Shown here one piece after another: positions 24,830 to 38,317 of a stretch of 64,000 nt of DNA (the stretch's first letter is position 1; each line of letters starts with the position of its first letter). This DNA comes from Calendula officinalis (lineage: Eukaryota > Streptophyta > Magnoliopsida > Asterales > Asteraceae). A program made the translations under genes and the position numbers. The DNA is taken from contig OY970823.1 of NCBI GenBank assembly GCA_963853835.1, forward strand, positions 12,790,001 to 12,854,000, given 5' to 3'. Under the pieces are notes generated by a model. The model was not told the DNA's origin. It ran no database searches and saw nothing but the letters and a program-made list of their open reading frames with translations.

Positions 24830-24831
<2 letters not shown>
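23482..24831. mobile_element. (TA)n-flanked TIR element, family 1, copy A
   Basis: A 1.35-kb element with inverted ends of about 45 bp, GGATTCCATACAGAACCC on the left and its complement (with A for C) on the right, followed inward by ATATTAT(A/T)TACAGAAC. (TA)n tracts lie directly on both sides. There is no transposase; the interior is AT-rich with scattered ACATCTATG and ATAAATGTATATGACAATT repeats. The layout resembles Micron-type elements described from rice, which also sit in (TA)n; assignment to a superfamily is not possible from this copy. Confidence 0.8.

Positions 24832-24880
<49 letters not shown>
24832..24880. repeat. (TA)n tract between train elements
   Basis: About 49 bp of TA, shared by the element to its left and the fold-back element to its right. 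Confidence 0.95.
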
Positions 24881-24883
<3 letters not shown>

Positions 24884-25189
24884 TCCGATTCAGTGCAAAA
24901 CCGTTTAAAGGAGCATAACCGCAAAACCATCCTAACATCCAATGCTTTCTATGTTATACATAAGGTGTACATTTTCATACACGTTGTAACACATTTACAC
25001 ATCTAGTGTTTCCAATTTTTTATATACATAATATATAAACATATTTATAAAAAATTGAAAACATTGGATGTGTAAATGTGTTAAAGCGTGTATGAAAATG
25101 TACACCTTATATATAACATAGAAAATATTGGATGTTAGGATGATTCTGCGGTTCTGCACCTTTAAACAGTTCTGCGCTGAATCAGACCC

Positions 25190-25190
<1 letters not shown>
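24881..25190. mobile_element. Fold-back MITE in (TA)n, family 2, copy A
   Basis: A 310-bp element that is almost entirely one inverted repeat. The arms, each about 150 bp, start GTGTCCGATTCAGTGCA / GGGTCTGATTCAGCGCA and pair through ATCCTAACATCCAAT and TAAGGTGTACATTTTCATAC to a small AT-rich centre near 25035. It lies between two (TA)n tracts. Transcribed, it would give a long hairpin. Confidence 0.88.

Positions 25191-25276
<86 letters not shown>
25191..25276. repeat. (TA)n tract between train elements
   Basis: About 86 bp of TA with one small interruption (ATAATA) near the left edge. Confidence 0.95.
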
Positions 25277-25278
<2 letters not shown>

Positions 25279-25509
25279 AATGAGTTCCATTGAGAATTAA
25301 TATATTGGGTGAAAATGCGAGAATAGATCTCATCTGTTGATTATGGCGGATTTAGGGCTCACGGCCCGGCAAAGTCTGTCGCGGCGCACGAGGGGGGCAC
25401 ATGTGCTCTGTTTCATCATCGATGATTAATGTGTAATCATCGATGATTACCCCATGATTACAAAAATTCTCACATTCTCACCATTTTTCCAATTCTCAAA
25501 AGAACCCTC

Positions 25510-25512
<3 letters not shown>
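25277..25512. mobile_element. (TA)n-flanked TIR element, family 3, short copy
   Basis: A 236-bp element with ends GAGTTCCATTGAGAATTAAT and, inverted, GGGTTCTTTTGAGAATTGG, each followed by GGTGA(A/G)AATG(C/T)GAGAAT. It retains just two copies of the ATCATCGATGATTA palindrome that fills the longer family members at 42.3 kb and 56.8 kb. The centre has a GC-rich patch (CACGGCCCGGCAAAGTC) of unknown origin. Confidence 0.85.

Positions 25513-25606
<94 letters not shown>
25513..25606. repeat. (TA)n plus (GA)n tract
   Basis: About 78 bp of TA followed by eight GA units, between two train elements. Confidence 0.95.
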
Positions 25607-25607
<1 letters not shown>

Positions 25608-28600
25608 TGAAGGATTCTATACAGAACTCATATTATATACAGAACCGTAGAACTAAATTTAGACCATTGGATTATATAATGGATGACTAAGATTAATTTG
25701 ACATTTTTTTAAATAAATTTAATTTCATAATTGGTAAGTATTAAATGAAAAGGGTAAAATGGGTAAAGAAAACCCCTAATAATCCTCTCTCTCCATCTCA
25801 ACCATCACGTACGTGGGGTAACCCCCACTTGTAAGTTTGCCAGAACAATTAAACCCCAAAAAAAAAACCCTATGTCGCCGCATTCATGATGCAGATGACC
25901 GGAACGTCACTCTACGCTTCGATTCATGGAAGACCGAGACGTTGATTGCCGTCTCCGATTACCCATTTTGCCGGTACATGAGAGATCGCTGTCTCCGATT
26001 CAAGCTTTTCTCTGCCTCCACCGTTTCTAACAACGTCGGTGGAACAATCACAAGGGTTCGTTTAGTTCTTATTTTTTTAATAACACTTTATTTCAAATCG
26101 CGAGACTTCGTTGTCGTTCAATCGTAAGGCTTCGTTGTCTTATTTTAACATGTTTGTATTTCATGGATTTTGTTATTTGCTGGAAGTATGTTTTAAGGTA
26201 AACATAATTGTTGAATACATACATGTAATTGTTTAGTTAGGAAATATTTAATTATTTATTTTGAATAGGGTACAGTTAAGGTAATACATTTAGTTTTATC
26301 GACAACATTTGTGCCATTGGAAGTTAATTTAGGTGTCACTGAATGTTTTTTTTGAATGTAATTTGTTTTATTGATTGCTTATATAGTTGAATTCATTACT
26401 GTATAAGATGGTATGTTGATTGAATGTGGGCAAAAGTGAAATTTTTTTAGTTGTTTAAAGTGCATGCGTGTTTGTTGATTAAAGGGTTCTTAACAAATTG
26501 AAGATTGGTGAAAACATAAATGTATTTTCATGGTTATTTTGTTGCTTCCCGGAATTCTGATATAACGTAGGTTATAAACGTGAAATGCATACATGTATTT
26601 GTGTGGGTATGCAAGATTTTACTATAAATTTTGATTTGGGCACAGTTCAGGTAATGAATTTATGGTTTGTCGTTTAATTATATGTATTTGGAATTTCATA
26701 TGGATGTGTTAAACTAATTTTCAGACTAATTGTTTTGACTGTATAGTTGAATTCATGAATGCTTAACATGGTTTATGAATTACAATTACATGTGCGTTTG
26801 GTTGCTCATAACTTAGATTCAAAAAAGGTTTTGCTAACAAACATTTAGTCCTTTAGTATGTATGGAAGTTCAGATGCATGAATGTAGGTTGATATAAAGG
26901 CTATTAATAAATATAAATTTGGGTCTTTTATAGTAGGATGTGAAGTAGTAGGATTCGATAAGCATATAGTTTTGTTAAAACATGCATGTATATGATGGTT
27001 AGTTTCTTAATGTTTTTATGTTGATGCATGATGTACTTCGGGCAGGAGTTGAGGAGGTGTAACACCCAAAAATTTACAAGATTTTTAAAATTTTTGAAAA
27101 TAAAATTATAATCAAAAGGTCCCATAAATAAGTCTCAGATATAAATATTTAACATTTAAAACGTATTTAATGCGGAAATAGTTAAAATAAAATAAAGTGT
27201 TTTAAAATATTAATTGATGTCCACATCAGTACTGATAAGATACAACAATCAATCGTCCACCTTCTCCTTTCCTTTACTGGTACCTGAAATAATGTGGGGG
27301 AAAGTTTGGGTCAGCTGGGGAAGCTGAGTGAATAATTCGCAAAATGCAAACAATCATAACATACAACACATGAGGGCACATCGGTGTACTCCTACTCAGA
27401 ATCTACTCGATTAATGACTCAGATTTATTTCTCGGATTTTATTACTCAGATTTTAATTTATATAGCGCGCTTGTGTGATTTGGGACGAGAGATCAACCTC
27501 GCCCCTCCTCACACCTCAGATAGGCGTAAGCCAAAAACTCAGACGGGAGTGATCCCAAAACTCAGACGGGAATAATCCCAAAAACTCAGACGGGAGGTGA
27601 TCCCAAGATAGGCATATAGCCAAAACTCAGATGTGTGTTATTATGTTTTATTATCTCTTTAACATAATTATCTCAGATTGCCCTAGCAAGTAGTAGCACA
27701 GAATGACCCTGTGCCGAGCTCAGTTACCCAGGCACAATGTCTCAGATCATGAATAAATAAACAGCTGCTCAGATACTCAGATAACAGATCAAACTCAGAT
27801 AACAGATCAAACTCAGATAACAATTATGGTGCAAGAAATGTAACACGTAAGTCATGCATGTACAACGTTAAAACTGGATACACGGTGAGTTACGTGTTAC
27901 ATTTCTTGCACCATAATTGTTATCTGAGTTTGATCTGTTATCTGAGTTTGATCTGTTATCTGAGTATCTGAGCAGCTGTTTATTTATTCATGATCTGAGA
28001 CATTGTGCCTGGGTAACTGAGCTCGGCACAGGGTCATTCTGTGCTACTACTTGCTAGGGCAATCTGAGATAATTATGTTAAAGAGATAATAAAACATAAT
28101 AACACACATCTGAGTTTTGGCTATATGCCTATCTTGGGATCACCTCCCGTCTGAGGTTTTGGGATTATTCCCGTCTGAGTTTTGGGATCACTCCCGTCTG
28201 AGTTTTTGGCTTACGCCTATCTGAGGTGTGAGGAGGGGCGAGGTTGATCTCTCGTCCCAAATCACACAAGCGCGCTATATAAATTAAAATCTGAGTAATA
28301 AAATCCGAGAAATAAATCTGAGTCATTAATCGAGTAGATTCTGAGTAGGAGTACACCGATGTGCCCTCATGTGTTGTATGTTATGATTGTTTGCATTTTG
28401 AGAATTATTCACTCAGCTTCCCCAGCTGACCCAAACTTTCCCCCACATTGTTTCAGGTACCAGTAAAGGAAAGGAGAAGGTGGACGATTGATTGCTGTAT
28501 CTTATCAATACTGATGTGGACAGCAATTAATATTTTAAAACACTTTATTTTATTTTAACTATTTCCGCATTAAATACGTTTTAAATGTTAAATATTTATA

Positions 28601-29396
28601 TCTGAGACTTATTTATGGGACCTTTTGATTATAATTTTATTTTCAAAAATTTTAAAAATCTTGTAAATTTTTGGGTGTTACAGGAGGTGGATAATGGTTA
28701 GTTAGATGGTCCGAAGAAAAAATATGCAGCACGTATAAATGTACATCCATGAATGCAGTAGATACATGAATGTAGTAGATACATGAATGTAGTAGGTTGA
28801 CTTGGTTTTTGTTAAAAATGTACATCGATGTATATAGTTTGTATTAATTATCCATATAAAGCAATGTATACATGAATGTAGTATCTACGTTAATATAAAA
28901 AGATAAACTGTGTTTTCGATAATTACACCATATAGAATGGTGTATATAATAATATTTAGAACCAAAAACAATAACAAATGATTATGTGCATCAACAATTA
29001 ATTTATGTATACAACCCACATATGTACAGTATCGCAATCACAAACAAACCGAATATTATTAAATTCTTTATAATTAATTTAGGTACATCAAGAAATAAAA
29101 TTACGGCCATTAAATTACAGCAACAAGTAATTTATGTACAACAATATTATTAAATTCGTTTGTGATGATGGAGAATAAAAATTTTCGTTCTTTAATTAAC
29201 GAAACTAACTATGCATGAATTAAGGATGGGTTTACATGTGATCGGTTACCATATAAAAACCATAAAATTAAAATACCGGATATGCCCTTCTATGTTTAAA
29301 ACAATTAAATAAATTAAAATCATTTATCTTTAATATGATTGGCTGAAAATAGTTCTACGGGTTCTGTAAATAATATGGGTTCTGTATGGAATCCGA

Positions 29397-29400
<4 letters not shown>
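25607..29400. mobile_element. (TA)n-flanked TIR element, family 1, copy B, with nested palindrome
   Basis: Ends GTGAAGGATTCTATACAGAA and, inverted, GTCGGATTCCATACAGAACC match copy A at 23482. Without the palindromic insertion at 27058-28682 it is about 2.2 kb. An exon-like GC-rich stretch lies at 25837-26060 and ends in a donor-like CAAGG|GTTCGT; its frame (RRIHDADDRNVTLRFDSW...) is not recognised and may be captured host DNA. Further right, two diverged copies of an AATTTAGTTTT...ATAGTTGAATTCAT segment occur (about 26270 and 26640), along with ACATGAATGTAGTAG repeats near 28745-28795. No transposase was found. Confidence 0.78.
27058..28682. mobile_element. 1.6-kb palindromic LTR insertion with target duplication
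   Basis: Two inverted copies (about 790 bp each, near 99% alike by eye) of the first part of a gypsy LTR that begins TGTAACACCCAAAAATTTAC. They are separated by about 40 bp that continue the left copy as far as ATACACGGTGAG. The outer ends are both the TGTAACACC terminus, one on each strand. The insertion is flanked by a perfect GGAGG duplication (27053-27057 and 28683-28687). The arms resemble the 5' part of the LTRs at 31626 and 38333, including GCGCGCTTGTG and GAGATCAACCTCGCC. A short repeat of CTCAGACGGGA(G/A)TGATCCC type occurs in each arm. No coding sequence. Confidence 0.9.

Positions 29401-29459
<59 letters not shown>
29401..29459. repeat. (TA)n tract between train elements
   Basis: About 58 bp of TA between the right end of family 1 copy B and the left end of family 4. 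Confidence 0.95.
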
Positions 29460-29463
<4 letters not shown>

Positions 29464-31218
29464 CGGGTTATATTGAGAACCCTGATTTCAAAAAGAACTC
29501 TGAGAACTCTTATTAACCAATCAGAATTTAGTAAATTAATATTGATTTATTTAATTCATATTAATTATTCATGGGTATTTAAGACATTTTACCAGAAACA
29601 AAAATATTTCCTTTTTTAAAATTTTCTAAAATTTAGGAATTATTTTCAAAAATTTATTGTTATGTTATTATTTCTTTCGAGCCAGATGTGCATATATGTT
29701 TTTTTTTACATATATGTTTTTTGCATTAGTTTCAGATCTTTTATTGTTGCATATATGTTATTTTGCAGTTGTATTGAATATAGATGTTCTACTTTTTTAT
29801 ACAAAATGCAAAAATTATTTCAAATAACACATATGTACAATATAGCATTTAAGTTATCCAACTCAAACATACACTTTAATAAAAACATAAAAAAAATTGA
29901 ATAACATACATGCACGTATATGCACGTAGAACACATATGTATCCAAACAATAACATATATGTTACCCTAATCAAGACCTAATCATCTACACCAATGCCAA
30001 CATCAACAACACTTGATTACTTGACATAACACCCTTAATCTTAATCACCTCCTTCGACATAATGATATGATTGTGGTCTGCATTTCCTTCATGGTAGTCA
30101 CTGCATCTCTGCTTATAAATTCAAAATAAACTAAGAAAGGTTAAAAAACCAATTACGTAATTTATAAATATGAAACTATCTAATCAGTTTCATGATTTTG
30201 GAACACACAAGATGGTAGTCACCAAACTTTTTAATTAATTTCATAATTATAAGAAAACAAAACGGTGCTTCATAAAATACTTAGATAAAACCTTGACCTC
30301 TTCGTCAATTTTTAATTGGTTTTGAGAATCTTCTTCCATGGGCAGATCTATAAGCTGAAACCGCCACCGTCACTTGTAGCCGATTTACATAAAGTGTGTG
30401 TGAGAGATATAAGAACACAACCATAGTCGACCCTGACTTGACCACCGAACGCCCATTGTTCAGAGATGGAGTTGCAGCGAATATTTGGATATTGAAATCT
30501 CTGCAAAAATTAAAAAATCTAAACTTCAAATCTGTTTTTGAAATCTCTGCATAAAAAAAGTCGTTAAAATACTTTAAAGTAACCTAAAAACCTAATATAT
30601 ACATTAAAGTATATAACTTAGCAAACATACCTTTCAAACACTGCAATAACAGGCCAGATGGAGATCACCTTCCCACAAACATTCACCAGAACCTTCTTCT
30701 ACAAATATCTCACTAGTATTAGCAATCGATTCTACAAATATATCACCGGAGAAAGAAGAAATCGCCGGAGAAAACCCAAATCGGAGGTTAAAGAAGAAGC
30801 CATCGCCGGAGAAAAGCCCTAAATCGGTGGTGGAGCGTCGGCGGCGTTGTGGGGGTAGGCGTGATGAAAATATCACCGGTGTGTAAAAATGTTATATTAA
30901 CACCAGGCATGAGACGATCTTAGATCGAGAGATACTGTTTAACCTCATTATCGGAGGTTTCGGATGCAGAAATGTGGGTTTTAAAAAAGGGGAAAGATAT
31001 AGATCCGATTTCCAAGGGAGATGAAGCGGTTTTAAAATAACATTTTTAGAAAATACCTAATGTGCCCTTTCATTTAATTTTTACCAAAAATATACTATAA
31101 TTTATTTACGAAAATACCATAATGATCTTAACCGTTAATTTTGAAAATCAATGGACCAGATTTGATTGAAATAGTTCTTAGAGTTCTTTTTGAAATCAGA
31201 GTTCTCAATATAATTCTC

Positions 31219-31221
<3 letters not shown>
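29460..31221. mobile_element. (TA)n-flanked TIR element, family 4, copy A
   Basis: A 1.76-kb element. The left end GGGTCGGGTTATATTGAGAA and the inverted right end (GAATTATATTGAGAACTC) share an inverted repeat of about 45 bp continuing through TGATTTCAAAAAGAACTCT. The interior has CATATATGTT repeats near 29690-29960. A GC-richer stretch at 30630-30900 has short open frames on the minus strand that I do not recognise. It could be captured host sequence; no transposase is seen. Confidence 0.8.
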
Positions 31222-31613
<392 letters not shown>

Positions 31614-31625
31614 GAAGTGAGTTCC

Positions 31626-33835
31626 TGTAAGACCCTAAAATTTATAAGATTTTTAAAATTTTTAAGTACAAAATTATAATAAAAAAGGTCCCATAAATAA
31701 TCCCCAAAATAATTGTTTGATTTAAAATGTATTTAATGCGGAAATGTCTTGAATAAAATTCATAGTTTTAAAATAATAAAAACGTTTCACATCAGCACTC
31801 AGAAGTAGTACAGCAGTCAACCGTCCACCTTCTCTTTTCCTTTGCTAGTACCTGAAAATGGGAGGGAGTTTTTGGGTCAGCGGGGAAGCTGAGTGAATAA
31901 ACTCAAAATGCAAACAACTACAACATACAATACATGAGGGCACACAGGTGAACTCCTAATCATTTACCACTAAGTTAATTTCTCAGTTTTTGTATCTTTT
32001 AAATTTATATAGCGCGCTTGTGTAACTCGAGTCGAGAGATCAACCTCGCCTCTCCTTACACTAAAATGGCACAAGGGCCCACACAGAATTTGCCACAAGG
32101 GCCCACACAGAATTTGCCACAAGGGCCCACACAGAATTTTCACTGAGATTTGTTAATTATTTTTATGTTTCCATTCCTAACATAAACCACACAGATAGCC
32201 CTATCACTTAGTAGAACAGAATGACTTGGTACCGGCTCAGATACTCGGCACGTCCGTCTCAGATCAGTGGTATGTAAAAAAAAAACAGTCATCCAGATAA
32301 CAGATCAACACACAGAAAGTACAACAGATCAACAGTTAACCATATGAGTCATGCACGTATCGTTATAACTGAATACACGGTGAGAATACTCACCTCGATA
32401 AGCTAGCCACCAAACTAATCCATGAATGGATCACATACTTCCTCAATGCAATTTAGAGCCTAAAACAATTACATAAAACATATATCACAATTTTGTCATC
32501 AACAACATAAACTCAATTTCTGAGTTTCCTGACACAGTTCACTAAAATGGTCATATCTCTCAAACCATAAGTCCAATGGACTCCCAATTTTACTCTTCAG
32601 AAACTAGAATCCGATCCTGACAATCAACTGTGAGACGAGCCATCTCCAAATCTGACCCTAAGGGTCCCAAAAACAACTTACAAAACAGGTCAGGTGCACA
32701 GCTACATATCACTGCGGCATCATACGGCTTTAACCGTAACTTCCAAACCGTAAGCTCGTTTAACGAGTGGTCGGTCAATTCGAAAAGCTAACTCAGAGGG
32801 ATACAAATCTCTGTGAGATGACCCTCACCTAATTCGACACCTAGGACACTCAAAAATAGCCCGCAACATGGTGGTAACAATCTGCCAGAAACTAAAAACG
32901 TAACCAATAATAATTCAACGCAAAACCCGACACCCGAACATCTACAGAGATGTACAGAATTATTGGGTCCCTGGGTGCTTTGGGCATGGCTCGGAATTGG
33001 ACTTAAGAATATTTAAAGTGATACAAAAAAAAAGGGATTAGAATTACACCCTACGAATCAAGACGATGAAACGGTGACACACGAATCAACCCAACCATGA
33101 TACCACATATATTCAATCGATTATCTCAACTCTTGGCTGGAATAATATAATTAAAACAGAATTGGGGCTGCGCTGGTCTTAATCGATCTACACATGGTAA
33201 GGTTGATGACACAGCAACTAGCTTGCTTGCTTGCATATATTTCTTTCTTTGACGACGATTGGGAACCACAAGGACATATATCTTATTCCTATGCCGCCGA
33301 CCAAGGCACACCGCCAGCCTATGACCACACAATTCTTGTCAATCATTGCATTTAATTACATCGACTCATCTTGACTATTCCCAATTCTCACGGCTACGCA
33401 TATACAAAGAACGTGACCTGCTCTCGTCTTACATCGGCGGCTACGAAAACAGAAAGGGGGGTGTACAAAAGTGATCGCTGATCTCAAAAATAAGGGTAAG
33501 GCTTTAGGGTTTACAACTTTAAGTAATTTATTTGGACAAGTCCGCCACTCGAAAGCCCGACATAACTCGGCCCTTGGCCTATGGCCGGCCCGACTAAAAA
33601 GAAACTACCCAGTTCTTACGAGTAACTAACAGGTCAAAACCCGAGGCGAACTAATTAATTATTTTTAATAATATACGAACGTCTATTAATCTATTAAGTG
33701 TCCAAAGTAATTAAAACGTCTAACTAATACGAACCGTCTAACTTCTTTATAATTAATTTAATAATTACTTCTTTTAAAACTAAATATGACAATTAAGATG
33801 CTATTATTTAATTATTACAAATTTTGGGGCGTTAC
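31626..33835 (-). repeat. LTR 1 of the gypsy dimer
   Basis: 2210 bp, TGTAAGACCC (one change from TGTAACACCC) to GGGGCGTTACA. It is nearly identical to LTR 2 but has three instead of four copies of a 24-bp minisatellite. Short open frames inside, for example at 33126-33332, recur in LTR 2 and have no known domain. Confidence 0.92.
32068..32139. repeat. 24-bp minisatellite, three copies
   Basis: Units of GCCACAAGGGCCCACACAGA plus ATTT. The matching site in LTR 2 (38775-38870) has four. Confidence 0.93.
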
Positions 33836-34376
33836 AATTCAACTCCACTTGAAATAGACTTCGTCCCCGAAGTCATCGCTCGGAAGAAGCACTGGTTATC
33901 GATCTCGCATCTCAGACTCAGGCTCGCCAGCGACACACGTCCTCAAATGGGGAGACACGAAAAAAGAAAAGAGAAGAAAAAAAATCTATAAAAAGAAGCT
34001 CTTCAAGGTGACCTACTCGATCAGAATAAACTCCGGCTCTCGCAAATGCTCATAAAAATCTTCCATCTCTTGACGGCACAACACGATAAAGGCAAACAAA
34101 ATCGGAAAGTTCTTTAAGAATTTCAGTTTATCGTCGAGAATGGTGTCGATAACATGCGCGAAATAACCAACGATACTCTGCTGAAGATGCATTCTTGCTC
34201 TCGCAGCCGGACATGGTTCATGCACCCCTCGGTAAATGTTGCGTTGAATCTCCGATTCAACTCCACTTGGAGATTTGTTACGGTTTTATTTGTGGCGACA
34301 GATGATCTCGCCGTGGTACTCGGTCATTCAATCCATCCTCACGGTCACACTCGGCTCCTTCATGGCGATAACAACA
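33836..34376 (-). pseudogene. Fused pol remnants of the non-autonomous gypsy element, copy 1
   Basis: Read on the minus strand, 34376-34100 corresponds to the end of protease and the linker before reverse transcriptase. The frame with CPAARARMHLQQ...VIDTILDD matches CSAARARRHLQH...VIDTILEN of the element at 43777. It runs almost directly into the last codons of pol (33836-33960, PSDDFGDEV-like). Reverse transcriptase, RNase H and integrase are therefore missing by one internal deletion. The remnant is open for about 70 codons and is not functional as an enzyme. Confidence 0.8.
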
Positions 34377-36345
34377 AGTTTTTTTTTTTTTTTTTTTTTT
34401 TTATATTGGAAATTTATTCCCGCACAGCTCTATCAATTGATCACTATACATTTTAGCAACTAGCAAAATCTTATTGTTGACAATTCACTATCAGAATGGC
34501 TCAGAATGGTCCTCTATTCTATAGAACAATAGTTTGCTTTAAAGTATAAAAATAATTTAGCTATCAACTAATATAAAAACAGGCAAATTATTCACAAGGA
34601 ATATACATATCACACAGAATTCTCATATACTCAGGTATATAACTCCAAAATATGATCTGGAAATATAACTCAGAAGTCCAACTCAGAAATAAACTCAAAA
34701 CATATCTCAGGAGTATAACTCGAAACTGTATAACTTAGGAGCAAACTCATAACTCTTAACTCAGAAGCAAACCCAAAACTCTAACTCAGTAACAACTCAT
34801 AAGGTAATAATATTTACAAGTTATAGCATTAGGTATAAATCACATTTCTACTCATTCTTATTACTACTCGCGTGTTCCAATTTACCAGCTTATAATACTT
34901 GGAATGATATATTCTCTCTCAACCGCGTTATTGGTTCTCAAAATAACTTCTTCTTTAACATTATATTGTTACCTTACTCTATTAGGTTTGCATATTACCG
35001 ATGTTGATAACCCTTTAAATAGCTCAAATTAACGATCTTGTCATTTAACTCGTTTTATCAGGTTCTCATTCTACTATATTTAGTGGTTTCTCGATAATAT
35101 TTTTAATAGATGCTATCTCATTCATCTAGTTTAACGGTCTTTTAATAGACCGTTTCACTAATTTTACACAATTTAAAATGTCTCTTAATTATTTTGACCA
35201 TATCTACTCATTAATTTCATGTTACCCACTAAAAATTCCAATTAAATTTCATACTCTTATTTATAAAGATTTCTCGTTACTTAAATTACGAATTAATTCC
35301 TTAGTTCTCACTTACTCAATTCGCAGTTACACTTTATTCTAAATCTTACGGTTTACGCATGGTTCATCAATTCAGTACATTCTCGTCTTTTCGAAATTTC
35401 TCCTAAGTTCAATATAAATTTATTGAATAGTTGTTCTCATCTCAAGTTTAATAATTATTCATAAATAGAGTTTTCTCATATAATTTTATAATACCTCAAA
35501 ACTCATAACACTTTATAATACTTCAAAAATTTAAATAAAACTTCCCGTTAATTTAATACTTTTATCTTTTGACTCAATTTATTAATTTGCTTATGAAACT
35601 CGATTTGTAAATTTCTTATAACTCAAAATTACTCCATAATTAATTAAAATCAAATTTTATCTTTTAGCTCATTTTAATAATAACCCATTACCAGCAAATT
35701 ACCGATCTCATTTTAACTCATTTTCCTCAAAATTTCATTGTAGCAGTTTTCTCATATTCGACTCATTAATAAGTTCTCATCACTTTAATTTAATGATTTC
35801 TCATTATCACATTTATAACCACCCAAGAATAAGTATACTGTCTTATTTTGTATATAATTGTAGTATTACTACTTCCCTTTTGCACGATATTCCTTCAACC
35901 CAATTAACTTGATTTGTTAATTTCTCCAGTAAACCCGATCTATCATTTTGTTGTAAACTCTATAATTACCCATAGAATAAATTTAATTATTCTCAACTGC
36001 TTGATTTGATAGTTACCCTTATAATTTATTTGATCAATTATATGTATCTAGATTTCGCACTTTAAATTCATACCAACAAAATCTCTCTGCATAAGCATCA
36101 TGCTCATAATATTTATAAATAATAATTAATGATAATTATTTCTTGACAATTTTCCTTTTTTTTTACCCCTACTCAACTCCACTAGGAGAAAAACTCGTCC
36201 TCGAGTTTGGAACTAGTATTGTCTACCAAAATAAACAAGCAAGTATGTAGTCACACAAACAATTAAGATGCACATACTAATTTCACAATAACAAGCATTG
36301 GTCCATCGTTCCCTTCAAAATCTCTCCCTAACCAACCAAAAGTTC

Positions 36346-36386
36346 GGTGTGTACGGTAATAGGGGCCCTCTATTACTTTCGACACC
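36346..36386 (-). promoter_or_regulatory. Leader hairpin with GGGCCCT loop
   Basis: GTAATAG (36356-36362) pairs with CTATTAC (36370-36376) around a 7-nt loop GGGCCCT, and GGTGT pairs with ACACC further out. The same loop and layout with a different stem sequence occur in the leader of the gypsy element at 51682-51767. That supports a conserved RNA structure, possibly for genome dimerisation or packaging (inference). Confidence 0.6.
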
Positions 36387-36558
36387 TACCTTTGTTTGGT
36401 CATGGGTCAATCCCAAAGTTCACAACTTCCCACACATAGATTCACCAGCAAATCACACTCAGAGAAAAAAAATAATAATAATAATAATATATTTTCCATA
36501 TCTAAAAGAAAATACAAATTCGCACTCAGTTGTATGTACTCAAAATCTTATAAACATT

Positions 36559-36637
36559 ACTCAGAAATGCACTCAGCAAAAGGCACTCAGAAAAAGGCAC
36601 TCAGCAAAAGGCACTCAGTAAAAGGCATTCAGCAAAA
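36559..36637. repeat. 14-bp tandem repeat
   Basis: Five to six units of ACTCAGCAAAAGGC with single-base variants, in the leader of the gypsy dimer. Confidence 0.9.
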
Positions 36638-38317
36638 ATATTTTATTATGTTTCCAACACTTAAACTCAGAACATAATATAGCTCATAAACTCTTGAAAT
36701 TTGTTTTAAATAGATCACCACCGAATTACTGATGATAGTTTCCCTTTAGTTCACTTTTAATAACTACCATTTAAGATAAACTTGAATAACTTATCTTTAA
36801 TTCAGCTCGGAAATTCTCGATGAATTAATATAACAAACTTATATAGTTTATTCAATATCTTTGCGTTAATTTAATAATTCTTCATTGAACTCGTTAATCA
36901 CATAAAGAAAAATTGAAGGATTTTCATGCTCAGCTTTTTAAATCACATACTTTAAAGGTTTTCTTATTTGATCTCAATTTAATAAATCTCAGTTTATTAT
37001 TTCCTAGCATAATTTTTTTCCTCAATACTCGTGCTTCATCTCTTTATAAAAAGATTTTCCTTTTTAATTGCCCCAAGATTTTATAACACCCGAAATTCTA
37101 AAAATTTCACAAATTCTAAATTTGATGAATAACTGAAAAAGTTTCACTAAATAAAATCTCAAATGATAATTTAACATTTAAAAACATGATTAAGCCAACT
37201 GAAGTTTTAACACAACAAAAATATGTTCACGGTATTTTCACTTTACTCCACTTGATAAACCATCATACAAATATTCTTTAAATTAGTTGATAATATAAAT
37301 ATATTTTATGTACTCGTTTCACAGTTTACTCGTTTCAATAACTCTTTTTATTAAATGCTTTTCCCAAAACGTAAGATTTTAATATTTTCTCAATGTGACA
37401 AATTCACTATTCTTCATTTCTTATTTACCCATAACCTGTTCTCTTAAAATAATTTATGGGATTTATATTATAATTTCATATCCACCTATTTGTACCCCTT
37501 TTGGTTAAAATTTCTCAATTTTATAAAATCCCACAGATTATATAATGTAATTATAATTTTTTTAGCGTGTATAACGCAGATGCACTCAGAATTACACACG
37601 AAAAATATACTCAGAAAAGCGATCCTCGTCGCGAAATACACTAAGAGTTAAATCAGAATTATTCTCGAAATAATAACATCAATTCTCATATTTGTCATAA
37701 AATTCATTACTCATCTTTACTACTAATAACTTCCTCATTTACTCAAGCCTATTTCTCATTTAAATAATTTATGGATTTTATATCCTCCGTTTATATCCCT
37801 TTATTACACTTTTGGTTAAATTGTCTCGAAATTTATGAAATCTCACTTCAATTCTATAAGGTGTTTCTCTAAATTGAAAACTTTTATTACTTTCACATTG
37901 AATTTATAATTTCACATTTCTTCGTTGTATGTTTTTGTATATATAAATATATAGAACTCTAATAAATTAAAACCAAAACTATGCTCAAATTAAGCTATAA
38001 ATAATACTCATAATTATAGAATCTTGTATTAGTATATTCATACACATATAGGTTTATCCATACAATTCACAGGTAATTCTCTCAAGGAATAAGCTGAAAA
38101 TTTTTATAATACGCTACTCGTCTACACTCAGAATATAGCAAAACCTCAAATAAATAATACTCTAAAATATTACCGGCAGTAGGAAAAACGAGGGTCGACG
38201 TGACATGCTGTACGTTGATGTGAAACTTCTCTCAGCAACTGTTTTACTCTTTTCTAAAAAAAAATTTCAACTTGAGTTTGAATTCGCCCCCTGGGAATTC
38301 AAATCCCTCAAGTCAGT

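Larger units (their letters stand above)
34377..38317 (-). other. Non-coding internal region of the gypsy dimer
   Basis: About 3.9 kb of AT-rich sequence without gag or pol similarity that I can see. It contains a poly-T run (34380-34402), many AACTCAGAA strings (34640-34800), the 14-bp repeat and the conserved leader hairpin listed separately. It ends at the primer-binding site 38318-38329. Confidence 0.7.

Noticed and set aside
27384..27575. Duplicated 63-aa frame, second copy at 28165-28356
   Set aside because: Its duplication is explained by the LTR palindrome; not a gene.
33126..33332. Small conserved frame also present at 39844-40050
   Set aside because: The conservation comes from the two LTRs of one dimer; there is no domain or independent evidence of coding.
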